In this document: one piece after another, positions 9,210 through 18,673 of the stretch
Numbering within the stretch: position 1 is the stretch's first letter
Layout: each line of letters starts with the position of its first letter
Assembly (NCBI GenBank): GCA_041389885.1
Contig: JAWKRB010000005.1
Location: 124,001 to 188,000, forward strand
Length of the DNA: 64,000 nt
From: JAWKRB01 sp041389885
Lineage (GTDB): Bacteria; Myxococcota_A; Polyangia; Polyangiales; Ga0077539
Direction of reading: 5' to 3'
Notes under the pieces: model-generated
Seen by the model: the letters and a program-made list of their open reading frames with translations, nothing else
Database searches by the model: none
Told to the model about the DNA's origin: nothing
Made by a program: the position numbers and the translations under genes

Positions 9210-10825
9210 GGCCCGTGAAGCGAGCCATCGTTGTCGCGGCGATGTTGGGCCTGTTGCTCACACGCGGACGCGTGGCGAGCGCGTTCCCAACCCAACCCGT
9301 CATCGACAGCTTCTGGTCGTCGTCGATGCCTTGGATCGTGATTCCCGACCGCGGAAACGGCACAATGCAGGTTCTGGTGAACCTCGACGCCCCCGACTGC
9401 AGCGACCCCGTCACGACGCGGAACACGGCGTCGGCGAGCGGGATGTGCCCCAGCGCAGCAGCGCGCGATGTGATCGTCCACGTCTTTGCCGAAGGAGTCG
9501 GCGCTCCGAATGAAGTCCACGCATGGCGCTGCCAGAGCGCCATGTGCAATGAGTGGATCACCCTCCCAGCGACAGCGACACAGCGCATCGCACTGATGGT
9601 GCATGGTGGCCCAACCGCCGTCGGTCGCCAGCACGGGACGCTCTCTTGGGCGAACGGCACCTCCACGGGAGTGTCTCCGCTCTCCCTCGCAGGCAACGTC
9701 ATGGTCGACGTCTCCAACCCGCCAGCATCGAATTACGACGCTGAGACCGTGCTCATGCCCGACGTGGGGAACCTCCCCAACGACGACCTCGGCGCAGACA
9801 CCACCGAGGTCTGGATCCTTCGAGACGACCTCCGGGTGATCCGCGCCGATGTCGAGGGGAGCGGCGTCGGCGACGCGGGGCGCATCGCGCTCGCCGCGAC
9901 ACCGCCCGCAGGGAGCACGGAGGTCGCGCGATGGGTCGTGGCACGCCCCGCGACACCGCTGCCCTTTCAGCTTCGCGGCGAAGCAACCTACATCCCGACG
10001 GCGTGGCCGGGGGCTGCCCTCGATCCCAGCGCGCTCCACAACGCGGGACGGATGCGCTTGATCCTCAACGCCCGCTACGGGACCGACGACGCCGACTACG
10101 ACGGACTCTCCAACGCCGTCGAACAGACCCTGGGGACCTGTGACGGGCTGAACCCGTTCCCGACCTCGGCGAGCACGAGTGTTCGCTGTACGCTCTGGTC
10201 GAGCTTCGCGGCGGCGACGAATCCGACGCAGTTCATGGATCCCCGAGACACCGACGGCGACGGCCTCAGCGACGGCGCCGAGGTGCTGGGGAGCGACCGC
10301 TCGAACGCTCGCAACGTCGACGCCCTCGGCGTGGGGCTCTCCACCGTGAGTGTGAACACAGGCGTGAGCGAGACCTTCCCACGCTGGGGATTCAGCCCGC
10401 TCCACAAGGACATCCTTGTCGAGATCGACATGGGTATCGAAGGGCTCTCGTGCAATCAGGCTCAGCCGCGACAGGGATGCTACCCAGACCCGATGAGCGG
10501 CGTGCCCGTAACCATTCCACAGAAACTTCGTCCTGCCGATGCGGCGATCTGGCCGCTGGAGAACTGGATGAACTCGCTGAGGGTCTGGCATGACCGCTTC
10601 GCCGTCATCCCTTCGACGCGCGCGAACAACCCTGATGGCATCGATGGGATCAACGTGCACTTCGACGTCCGGTCCGCCGCAGTGGCGACCATGGGGCATG
10701 GCATGAGGGCAGCGTTCAACCCCTTTCCATCGAACCTCGGCACCGACGCGAGACCTGGGCTGATCATCTACATACCGGGTCAAGAGACCTCCGGGAGCAC
10801 CTGCTCCTGCGGCGGCCTGATGAAT
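9206..10825 (+). pseudogene. Large secreted metzincin-like/TSP3 protein, 5' part (split by IS66)
   Basis: First 540 codons of a gene whose second part is at 13378-15905. A GTG start at 9206 (overlapping the previous stop) gives a signal peptide ending around TRGRVASA. A beta-rich region follows and then two calcium-binding, thrombospondin-type-3-like motifs (DADYDGLSNAVE near residue 295, DTDGDGLSDGAE near 347). A region after this (HKDILVEIDMG, GINVHFDVR, PGLIIYIPGQ) resembles bacterial exported metalloprotease domains. The reading frame reaches the 8-bp sequence TGATGAAT (10818-10825), which recurs in frame right after the IS66 element. Removing the insertion and one repeat rebuilds an uninterrupted protein of about 1,379 aa. 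Confidence 0.75.
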
Positions 10826-11039
10826 CGCCTATGGGCGGCAGCATCCAACCTCACCGCCCCCGATCGTAATGAGCTTCCGACTGGACCTCCGCCGAACTTC
10901 CCCCGTCGTCTCGACGCGGGTCCCCAAACCTTTTAACTGGGAACGGGCCAGCGCGAGCTTGGAGTCACTGGAGGAGACACAGGTGAAACGCTGGGGCCAA
11001 CCTTGTGGCACGGCCAAGGATGACGACAGGCCCAACACG

Positions 11040-12643
11040 TGCTGGGGCCTTCGCCGCGAGTTCGTGCGGGAGTGGATGGTCTCGCCCGTGCGTTCAGCGA
11101 TCACGGCCGCACGGAGGCGCTCGCGAGGATCGAGTCCGTACGAGATGACGGTGCCGAGCAACGTGTAGAAGAGCGCCGCGACTTCGGTCCTGCGCACCGA
11201 GCGGGATCCGTAGTGATTCTTGCGACCCTGCACCGGGCCGCGCAGCGCCCTCTCGGTGGCGTTGTTGTCCAGCGGCACGCGAGGGTCCTCGAGGAAGCGC
11301 AGCAAGCCCTTCCACAGTGGTTTCCCCATGTACCGGAGCGACCATTGCGCTTCGCGGCAGGGCCTCCGTGCGTAGTGCCCAGGCCTCGATCGCGCGCACC
11401 ACCTCGCGCGACTCACCCTCGCGAAGTCGTGCACGCCTGCGGTCGCCGGGAGGTCCAGTCGCGCAGCCTGCTCCAGGCCGTACAGGCACCGATGAGCTCG
11501 CTATCTCGCTCGTCGCCTCAGGGTGAGTCTTCTCCAGCTCTCGACGTACTTCCGCGCGTGCGCCCAGCAGTGCGCGAGCTGCAATCCTGGGTTCAGTCGG
11601 CGCAGCGACTCGTACACGTCGTAGCCGTCCACCATCGCCGTGCCCGCAAAGTCGCCAAAGACCTTCTTCGCCGCGGTCGCGCTTCGATTGTCGAGAATCG
11701 AGTGGCTCACCGCCGTCGGGCACGCGATCGCCCACACATGCCACTTGCCGGGGCCCTCGTCTTTGCCCTTCTCGCTCATCAGGCGCCAGCGCGTCTCGTC
11801 CGCGCCGATGACCGGCTGCGAGAGCACCCAGGCGTGGATCCTATCGCGCAAGGGCTTGAGCAGATGCGCCAGGAGGTTGATCTGATCCCAGAGCGTCTGG
11901 GTGAAGTCGATCACCGTGCCATCACGGCCCATGCGTCGCGCCTGACGCTCAAGCGAGGTGGTCGACGTACTTCTGTCCACCGCGACCTTGATCGCGAAAT
12001 CAATCGAGTACCGTGATCCCTCGCGCAGCTTCATGGGCCGGGTCTCGACGCAGCCGCCACAGCGGCAGCGGTACTTCTTTCGAAGGTGCCGACGGATCAC
12101 GAATCGACGCTCGATCACGTCGATCTCCTCGCTCGCCTCCTCCTGTCCAGCCCACTCCTGCATCGCGCCGCCGCAGGCGCGACAGACCTTGTCGGGCTCG
12201 TCGAGGTCGTGCGCCTCCTCGACGAGAGGGAGCGCAGGCTGCTCGCGCGGACCGTGCCCCTTCTTGGGCTCCTTCTCGGCGTTCGCGTGGGTCTCTTCGC
12301 CGCGAGAGCGCTTCTCCGAGGAGGCCCCGAAGATCATCTTGTTGCGCTGGGCGAGTTGCGTCTCGAGGAGCGCGAGGCGCTGCTGCAGGTCCGCAGGAGC
12401 CTTGCCTTCGAGCTCCGCCACGCGCGACTGGAGGCTGAGCACCTTCTCGAGGAGCTTGCGGTTCTCGCGCTCCAGGAGCTTCGCCGCGTCGCGCAGCGTC
12501 TCAAGATTGGTCTCGTGTTCGAGTACGACCACGAGCCGCTCAATAAGACTCGCGAGACGCTCTGTCGAGAGGGAATGAATGAATCTCGCGAGACCTTGGA
12601 GGGTCACGAGAGAGGTCCATCGACGGGGGGCTGAGCGGCACAC
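11040..12643 (-). pseudogene. tnpC: IS66 TnpC transposase (element A), multiply frameshifted
   Basis: The N-terminal 360 residues are in one frame: a leucine-zipper-like coiled coil (LERENRKLLEKVLSLQSRVA), a zinc-ribbon-type cysteine pair (KVCRACGG), a second cysteine cluster (YRCRCGGC), and the start of the DDE domain with VIGADETRWR and AMVDGYDVYESL. Near 11530 the frame changes, and it changes again near 11350, where GLLRFLEDPRVPLDNNATER and the conserved tail (ALRGPVQGRKNHYGSRSV) follow. Exact 5' and 3' ends are approximate. It is the inactive catalytic subunit of this IS copy. Confidence 0.8.
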
Positions 12644-12956
12644 GACCGACGTGCGCTGCCTTCGAGAAAGAGCGCGAGCTCGCTCGCCGAGAGCGTCTTG
12701 GGCGCGTTCGAGTCAGACCAGAGATGGGCGAATCGTCCCTTCTCCAGGCGCTTGGCAAGCAGGCACACCCGGTGCCGTCGAAGAAGAGCACCTTGGCTCG
12801 GCGACGGTCGCGTCCGACGAAGAGAAAGACGGCGCCGCGTAGGAGCTCGCGAGGCGCCAGGAGCGTCGCGAGTGCCGCGAGTGTGTCGAAGCTCTTGCGC
12901 ATATCGACGGGCGCGCGGAACACGTAGATGGTGACAGCGTGAGGCCATGCGATCAT
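12604..12956 (-). pseudogene. tnpB: IS66 TnpB (element A), frameshifted
   Basis: The start (ATG 12956) reads the diagnostic TnpB sequence TIYVFRAPVDMRKSFDTLAA and GRDRRRAKVLFFDGTG. The frame is then lost near 12770-12790, and the C-terminal part (KRLEKGRFAHLWSDSNAPKT, SASELALFLEG) continues in another frame to 12604. IS66 TnpB is normally about 115 aa and required for transposition with TnpA and TnpC; its biochemical role is not well defined. At least one indel, so most likely non-functional. Confidence 0.8.
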
Positions 12957-13303
12957 GAGGCGAGCCTGCGCAGTAGCGCCGCGAGGGTGTCGAGATCGAG
13001 GCCCTCGACGCGAACGCCGGCCGGGCCGAGCACGGTGAAGGTCGCGGAGGTCGAGGTCGCAGGCGCGAGGACCTGCACGACCTCGAAGGCGTCGTCCGAG
13101 GCGCGCGAGAGCCAGCGCCGTAGCGTCTGGGGGTGCATCCCGAGGTCCGCGGCCACCTCCGTGATCGACGCTCCCTCGGCGCAGCGCGCGGCGGCGTACT
13201 GCGCGATCTCGAGGCGTAGCGGGCGGGGAAGTCCCCTGCCCGGGCCGCAGCGCGGTGTCATGGCCAGGCGGGTGCGGAGCTTTGTGCAGATTCGATCGTC
13301 CAT
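12953..13303 (-). CDS. tnpA: IS66 TnpA (element A), intact
   Basis: 116 aa. Small helix-turn-helix protein typical of the first IS66 frame: the HTH region is SITEVAADLGMHPQTLRRWL (about residues 46-65) and the C-terminal half is the usual variable beta region ending LDTLAALLRRLAS. It is the only undamaged transposition gene in element A. Its stop (12953-12955) overlaps the ATG of tnpB at 12956, the normal IS66 coupling. It starts 70 bp inside the right terminus. A frameshifted relative is in element B and a fragment in the remnant at 36070-36322. Confidence 0.85.
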   Translation of the reverse strand: MDDRICTKLRTRLAMTPRCGPGRGLPRPLRLEIAQYAAARCAEGASITEVAADLGMHPQTLRRWLSRASDDAFEVVQVLAPATSTSATFTVLGPAGVRVEGLDLDTLAALLRRLAS

Positions 13304-13377
13304 CTTGCTCTCCTTGCGAGAGAGCAGAACGACAGGTCAGCCAGGGAGTGTCACGACGGGGGACGGCGAGGAGTTAC

Positions 13378-15905
13378 TGATGAATGGCCCTGCGCCTCGC
13401 CACGGCGGCTATGCCACCCTGGCCACCCTTGGCCCCAGCGGCGGGGGGCAGTCAGGACCTGGGAGCTATATCGTGGGTGGACTGGCCGGAGGTGACGTCG
13501 CGGCGCACGAGCACGGTCACTATCTCGCCCTCGCGCACGGAGGTCCCTACCGGAGAGACGGCACAAACCCCTTCGCCGCCCGCGCGACGACGAGCGCCCT
13601 CGCAGCGCGCATCGACCAGGACCTGACCTCGGTATCCAAGCTCGTTCACGACAGCATCATGTCGTACAACTTCGCCCCAATTCAGCCCTTCTCCCTGGGC
13701 GCGCGCGCGATGACACCACTTCCGCGCAACGTCGGCGGCGTCTTTGGCTATCCCGAAGACGCCACATTCGGCGGTGCCACCACCGACACCATCAGCTTCT
13801 GGAACTATACCCACAGCCGCCCAACGCCTTTGAACTGCTCGGGTTCCTGGAACTCGGTGTGCACAGGCGCGGATTTCGACTGGGACGGCTTCACCTCCGG
13901 CGTCAACACCACATCTCTCGCGGAAGCGCGCGCACACTGGCGCGGCGGTCTGTATTCGCGTGTAAGACTGGATCGGTACTGGTGCACGTCGGAGCAATTC
14001 GTTCAAAACCAGGGATTCTGCTGTGCCAGTAGCGCGCGTCCGAACCCAGGCGCGACCTTCTGCGCCGACGGCAGCACGCCTGCGCAGCCCCTTGTTCCGG
14101 CGACCTGGCTGCTCAGCGCTCAACCCGCAGGGTTCACTGGAGAGAGCCGCGCCTATGCGGTGTTCGTCGATGACGACCTCGGCTCGTACAATCCCTCTGG
14201 ACCAGACGTTCGCGCTCGCACCGCCTTCAACTCGACGCGTCCAAACGGAATTCTGCGTTGGGCAGCCTTCGACGGCTTCGCGCGATCAACAGACCAGTCA
14301 CCGAGCGACTGCCTCGGCCAGAACGGATGTGCCGGAGCGTCGTCGGGCAGTGATCTCGGGACGGTGCTTGTCGACAGCGCGCCGGTCACGATTAGCGGAA
14401 CCACCGGGATCTCTGCGGCGACCTACCGCGAAGACGGGGATTTCGGTCGGGTAACGGTCCTCGGGTGGACCTCACGCAACACACGGCTGTGTGGGTCGCA
14501 GACAGCATGTGACAGTGCCTGGGGCGCGCCGCGCTTCGCGATCACGCGGGCGAACAACGTAGAGACGGGATTCACCTCGTTCACCCTGCCAGGCAACGCG
14601 CCGCAACTCTCGAACGCGAGCAGCGTCGCCATCGCCGCCTGGGACCCTGACATGAACGGCGAGGACCGGGGGTTCACGATCTTTCTCCGGGGAACGGCGT
14701 CCCCCTACCCGGTCCGGTGGTACACCTGCTGGACAAACAGCGGTGCACCGAACGTTACCAACTGCTCAGATCGCGGGACACTTTGGGAGTACGACGGGAC
14801 CTTCTCGCAGAACGTCAATGCAACGGGGTCCATCGCGGCGGCGGTGGATCGCCCGACGAGCGGGGCACCCTCGCTGTACCTCGTCCGAACACGTCGATTG
14901 GATCAACCTACCAACCGCGAGCAAATCGCCCTTTCAAGGCTGCGCGTGATGCCAGGTTATGTATGGATTGACGGGCCCATCAATCCGGTCCAGAGCAACG
15001 CGGTTGGCTACCTCCCGAGCATCCCAGACGCGTCGATCTCCATGACGATCGTTCCGACGGTCGGACTGGAAGGCGAGAGCGTGGGCGGGAGGATGCTGAT
15101 CTCCTGGGAGTGGAGCAGGGACGTCACCACAGGCTCCAGCAGCGGCGGCCGATTGGCGAGTCGCCTCGGAGTCCCGCGCGTCGGTCTGAGCGGCTTTCTC
15201 TTCGATGGCTGGGACATCAGCGGTCCACCTAGCGATACGCCGATGCTTCCAACCGGGGGCAACAACGTCACCCGAACGCCGTCTCCTGGGCACGTCGATG
15301 CGCTCTTCTACGACGATCGCCCCGACATCGCCGTTCGTGGCGCGGACAGCGATCTGGACCCGTTCCTTCTCCGCCGCGCGCGTGGCTTTCATGTCGACAT
15401 GGAGCAGGGGGCAGTGGTGGCTCAGTTCATCGGTGTCGCAGAACCTCACGGGCATCTCGTCTCCAAAGCGAACTACGATGAGACCCTCACGCTTGCGTAC
15501 TATACATGCCAACACACGGGATGGAACCAGCTTCACGGGCTGAGCAATCAACCTACGCTCCATCCAACCTCCCGCGGCTTCGACGTGTACTACAACGCGC
15601 TCGAACGGGGCGGTCCATTGATCCCATTGCGTTGCCCTGGCGCGTTGTCATGGGCGACGAACAACGCGGCGCCGAGCAACACCATGACCGCGATCAACCC
15701 CAACGAGCTCGTGGGCGAGTCATTGAGCACCGAGACGCTGGTGAGGATCGCGGAGTTCATCAACCGCCCCAACGTGTTTGAGTCCGCGGCGGATTCGCCT
15801 CTCACACCGCCGACGCCACCGGGGATCTTCTACGATGGCTACTGCTATTCCGATCAGTCTTCGGCCGTGTACGCAGGGGGACACCCACCGGTGACACCGC
15901 CATGA
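13378..15905 (+). pseudogene. Large secreted metzincin-like/TSP3 protein, 3' part (split by IS66)
   Basis: Continuation of the gene at 9206-10825, in frame from the second TGATGAAT copy. At 13506-13538 it encodes HEHGHYLALAH, which fits the metzincin zinc motif HExxHxxGxxH except for Ala at the Gly position (about residue 581 of the rebuilt protein); this makes it a probable zinc metalloprotease. The remaining 700 residues are beta-rich, include FDWDGFTSGVN and several Cys pairs, and look like a long propeller or adhesion module (SVAIAAWDPDMNGEDRGFTI). The stop TGA at 15903-15905 overlaps the ATG of the first FGE-fold lipoprotein (ATGA). Protease activity is inference from the motif. Confidence 0.75.
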
Positions 15906-17203
15906 ACCCGCGTTCCTTCCTCGCAACGACGCTCCTGCTCGGCTGCACCGGGACCGTCGGTACGTCATCGATGGATGCGTCGGGCGACGTGCCACCGAAC
16001 GACCTCGGCCAGGGGCGAATGGACATCGCTCAACCCGCCGACGTTCACGACGCCGCCGATGTTCGCGACGCAGCCGATGTTCGCGACGCGGCCGATGTTC
16101 GCGACGCCGCCGACGTTCGCGACGCCGCCGAGGTCGTCGACGCGCCTGACGGAGGGCGCTGTCCGCCGACGCTCCCCGACGGCGGCGTACCACCTCCGCC
16201 ACCGGGCGCCTCGCGAAGCTGCGGCCCCGGCGGAGCGCCCGCATGGCACTGCAACGAGGTCGCCTACTGCGGCGGCGAGTTCACCATGGGCTCGACCGAC
16301 GCGGCGCAGGTGCGCGGGATCGGCGGTACCCAATACGAGCAGACGTTTCGAATGCGCGCGTGTGACCCTCGAAGGCGCATCGTCCGAGGAGGCTACATCG
16401 ATGCGTACGAGGTGACTGTCGCGCGCTATCGCGCTTGGGTCCGGGCTGGGATGCCCCGTCCCGAGGTATTCGAGTACGTCTTCCCGGTCGGGGAGTGGAA
16501 CGTTTCCTCAAAGCGATTTTTTCCACCTGGTGGCTATGTAAACTCTGGTGACGGCGACACGCTTGCAGGAACCATCCCCACCCTACAGAACTGTACCTGG
16601 AGCCCGACCGACGGTGTCAACGACGATCGACCCATCAATTGTGTCGATGGAAATCACGCGGCCGCGTTCTGCTGGTGGGATGGTCGGCACATGGTGTCTG
16701 AGGATGCCTGGGAGTATCTGGCGTCCAACTTCGGCACCACCAACACGATTCGTTCGGCGGATCTCACGGAGCCTTCGGCCTGCGGAATCGGTGATCTCAA
16801 CGCCCGGAATGGGGTCTGTCCGCGTCGCGATCTGCCACAGGCCGTCAATGCCTATCCCTTGAGTGGACCACCGGCGTTGCCAGGGCTCTTCGGTATGATC
16901 GGCGGCGTAATGGAATATGTCGGTGGGTTCCCCAATCCGCTCGATGGATTTACCTGCCTTCAGAACTCGTTCGTCATCACACGCTGTTGCGGCGAACGCT
17001 ACCCGCTTCGAGATGACTATACGCCTCGCCGGGGGGGCGGCTGGCGAGGGTCATCGTGGTGGCTGACGGTCGACGACCAACGTTGGATGAGTCACGTTTC
17101 GAGTCGATTCAGCGGAGGTCGTGAGCCGCTCAACGACAATCGCCCCATGCGTTCACCCAACATGGGCATTCGCTGCGCGCGTTGGGTACCGGGCGTGTGG
17201 TGA
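15902..17203 (+). CDS. FGE-fold (SUMF1-like) lipoprotein, array copy 1
   Basis: 433 aa. Lipoprotein signal with lipobox LLLGC (Cys15), then a linker of ADVRDA-type hexapeptides (about residues 44-78), a Cys pair around SCGPGGAPAWHCNEVAYC, and a formylglycine-generating-enzyme/SUMF1-type domain to the end (YCGGEFTMGSTD, GYIDAYEVTVARYRAWV, AFCWWDGRHMVSEDAWEYLA, GGVMEYVGG, GIRCARWV). The segment that holds the two catalytic cysteines in true FGEs reads WRGSSWWLTVDDQRW here, with no cysteine, so it should be non-catalytic and may bind a ligand or partner. Coupled to the upstream secreted protein by an ATGA overlap. GGTGACACCGCC precedes the start in all three long copies. Confidence 0.85.
   Translation: MNPRSFLATTLLLGCTGTVGTSSMDASGDVPPNDLGQGRMDIAQPADVHDAADVRDAADVRDAADVRDAADVRDAAEVVDAPDGGRCPPTLPDGGVPPPPPGASRSCGPGGAPAWHCNEVAYCGGEFTMGSTDAAQVRGIGGTQYEQTFRMRACDPRRRIVRGGYIDAYEVTVARYRAWVRAGMPRPEVFEYVFPVGEWNVSSKRFFPPGGYVNSGDGDTLAGTIPTLQNCTWSPTDGVNDDRPINCVDGNHAAAFCWWDGRHMVSEDAWEYLASNFGTTNTIRSADLTEPSACGIGDLNARNGVCPRRDLPQAVNAYPLSGPPALPGLFGMIGGVMEYVGGFPNPLDGFTCLQNSFVITRCCGERYPLRDDYTPRRGGGWRGSSWWLTVDDQRWMSHVSSRFSGGREPLNDNRPMRSPNMGIRCARWVPGVW
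16036..16137 (+). repeat. In-frame 18-bp minisatellite encoding ADVRDA
   Basis: Five to six near-identical 18-bp units (GCCGATGTTCGCGACGCA and variants) form the linker between lipid anchor and FGE-fold domain. Array copies 2 and 3 carry the same unit in a different number, so the tract has expanded or contracted since duplication. Because the unit is a multiple of three, slippage changes linker length without breaking the frame. Confidence 0.85.
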
Positions 17204-17236
17204 GTCCCGCGCGGTGGGTGCCCCGGTGACACCGCC

Positions 17237-18505
17237 ATGAACCCGCGTCCCTTCTTCGCAACGACGCTCCTGCTCGGCTGCACCGGGACCGTCGGTACGT
17301 CATCGATGGATGCGTCGGGTGACGTGCCGTCGAACGACCTCGGCCAGGGGCGAATGGACATCGCTCAACCCGCCGACGTTCACGACGCCGCCGATGTTCG
17401 CGACGCAGCCGACGTTCGCGACGCCGCCGACGTCGTCGTCGACGCTCCCGACGCCGGACGTTGCCCGCCGACGCTCCCCGATGGTGGCGCGCCGCCTCTT
17501 CCCTCTGGGTTGCAGCGTAGTTGTGGGCCAGGGGCGGCGCCCGCCTGGCACTGCAACGAGGTCGCGTACTGCGGCGGCGAGTTCACCATGGGCTCGACCG
17601 ACGCCGCGCAAGTGCGCGGAATCCCGTACTCCGGCATGTTCCAGACGTACCGGATGCGCGCGTGTGACCCGCGGAGGCGGGTCGTTCGAGGCGGCTACAT
17701 CGACGCGTACGAGGTCACCGTCGCGCGGTATCGCGCGTGGGTTCGAGCTGGCATGCCGACCCCAGAAGGCCTCGGGTACATCTATCCGGTAGGAAAGTGG
17801 CGTACAAGTCCACAAGATATTCAACCTCAGGGATTCGTGACGACGGGAGATAGCGACACGGTCCCTGGTAGCCCGGCGACGGTTCAGAACTGTACCTGGA
17901 GCCCCACCGACGGCGTCAACGACGACCTCCCGATCAATTGCGTCGATGGGTCCAGCGCCATGGCGTTCTGCTGGTGGGATGGTCGGCACATGGTGTCAGA
18001 AGAGGCCTGGGAGTATCTCGCGTCCAACTTCGGGACCACGAGCACGATCCGGCCAGTGGATCTCACCCAACCATCAAGTTGCGAGATCGGCGACCTGAAC
18101 TCCCGCAACGGGGTCTGTCCTCGGCGCGATCTCCCAAGGGCGGTCAACGCGTTTCCCCTCAGCGGGCCACCGGCCGTGCCTGGTCTCTTCGGCATGATCG
18201 GCGGTGTCGTTGAATTCGCCGGTGGACTGCCGAATCCGCTCGATGGATTTTCCTGCTATTTCACGGGTCCGTACGAACTCGATCGCTGCTGCGGCGAGCG
18301 CTACCCCGTCACGGATGACCACACCCCCCGAGAGGGCACTGCGTTCCGAGGATCATCCTGGTGGCTGACGGTCGACGATCAACGTTGGATGAATCACGTT
18401 TCGAGTCGATTCGGAGGTGGCGTGTCGCGGCCCAACGACAATCGTCCCATTCGTTCACCCAACTGGGGAATACGCTGCGCGCGCTGGGTGCCCGGCGTGT
18501 GGTGA
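17237..18505 (+). CDS. FGE-fold (SUMF1-like) lipoprotein, array copy 2
   Basis: 422 aa, closely related to copy 1 over its whole length and almost identical in the first 45 residues (MNPRPFFATTLLLGCTGTVG). Lipobox LLLGC, a shorter ADVRDA linker, then the FGE-type domain (GGEFTMGSTDAAQVRG, CWWDGRHMVSEEAWEYLASN, GIRCARWVPGVW). As in copy 1 the position of the FGE catalytic cysteines is SSWWLTVDDQRW, so no formylglycine-generating activity is expected. A 33-bp spacer with GGTGACACCGCC before the ATG is shared with the neighbouring copies, indicating tandem duplication. The most divergent stretch is about residues 185-215, a candidate specificity region (inference). Confidence 0.85.
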   Translation: MNPRPFFATTLLLGCTGTVGTSSMDASGDVPSNDLGQGRMDIAQPADVHDAADVRDAADVRDAADVVVDAPDAGRCPPTLPDGGAPPLPSGLQRSCGPGAAPAWHCNEVAYCGGEFTMGSTDAAQVRGIPYSGMFQTYRMRACDPRRRVVRGGYIDAYEVTVARYRAWVRAGMPTPEGLGYIYPVGKWRTSPQDIQPQGFVTTGDSDTVPGSPATVQNCTWSPTDGVNDDLPINCVDGSSAMAFCWWDGRHMVSEEAWEYLASNFGTTSTIRPVDLTQPSSCEIGDLNSRNGVCPRRDLPRAVNAFPLSGPPAVPGLFGMIGGVVEFAGGLPNPLDGFSCYFTGPYELDRCCGERYPVTDDHTPREGTAFRGSSWWLTVDDQRWMNHVSSRFGGGVSRPNDNRPIRSPNWGIRCARWVPGVW

Positions 18506-18539
18506 GTCCCGCGCGGAGGGTGCTCCCGGTGACACCGCC

Positions 18540-18673
18540 ATGAAACAACGGACCCTCATCGCGCTCGCGCTCCTGCTCGGCTGCACCGGGACCGTCGGTA
18601 CGTCATCGACGGATGCGTCGGGTGACGTGCCGTCGAACGACCTCGGCCAGGGGCAAATGGACATCGCTCAACC
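18540..18673 (+). pseudogene. FGE-fold lipoprotein copy 3, 5' fragment (split by IS66 element B)
   Basis: ATG at 18540, then lipoprotein signal MKQRTLIALALLLGC and the conserved start of the linker (DASGDVPSNDLGQGQMDIAQ). The frame ends in the IS66 terminal repeat (TAA inside GTAAC). The last eight bases, GCTCAACC (18666-18673), are repeated at 21072-21079 where the same gene resumes in frame. Confidence 0.9.

Larger units (their letters stand above)
10826..13377 (-). mobile_element. IS66-family element A, degraded, inserted in the metzincin-like gene
   Basis: Contains the three IS66 genes in the order tnpA, tnpB, tnpC, reading leftwards. The right terminus is clear: GGCGAGGAGTTAC at 13365-13377, the same terminal repeat as IS66 element B at 18674-21071. 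The 8 bp after it (TGATGAAT, 13378-13385) match 10818-10825, giving a candidate 8-bp target duplication, the size usual for IS66. The left terminus is abnormal: the expected terminal repeat is not recognisable, and about 220 bp (10826-about 11045) have no counterpart in element B. tnpB and tnpC carry frameshifts, so the element is probably dead. Confidence 0.8.

Noticed and set aside
10829..11434. Separate 201-aa gene on the minus strand
   Set aside because: It is the C-terminal part of the frameshifted IS66 transposase running into the unexplained left end.
16036..16137. CRISPR-like array
   Set aside because: Units are adjacent 18-bp in-frame codons without spacers; this is a protein linker repeat.
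15902..18505. Functional formylglycine-generating enzymes
   Set aside because: The fold matches, but both catalytic cysteines are absent and no sulfatase gene is nearby.
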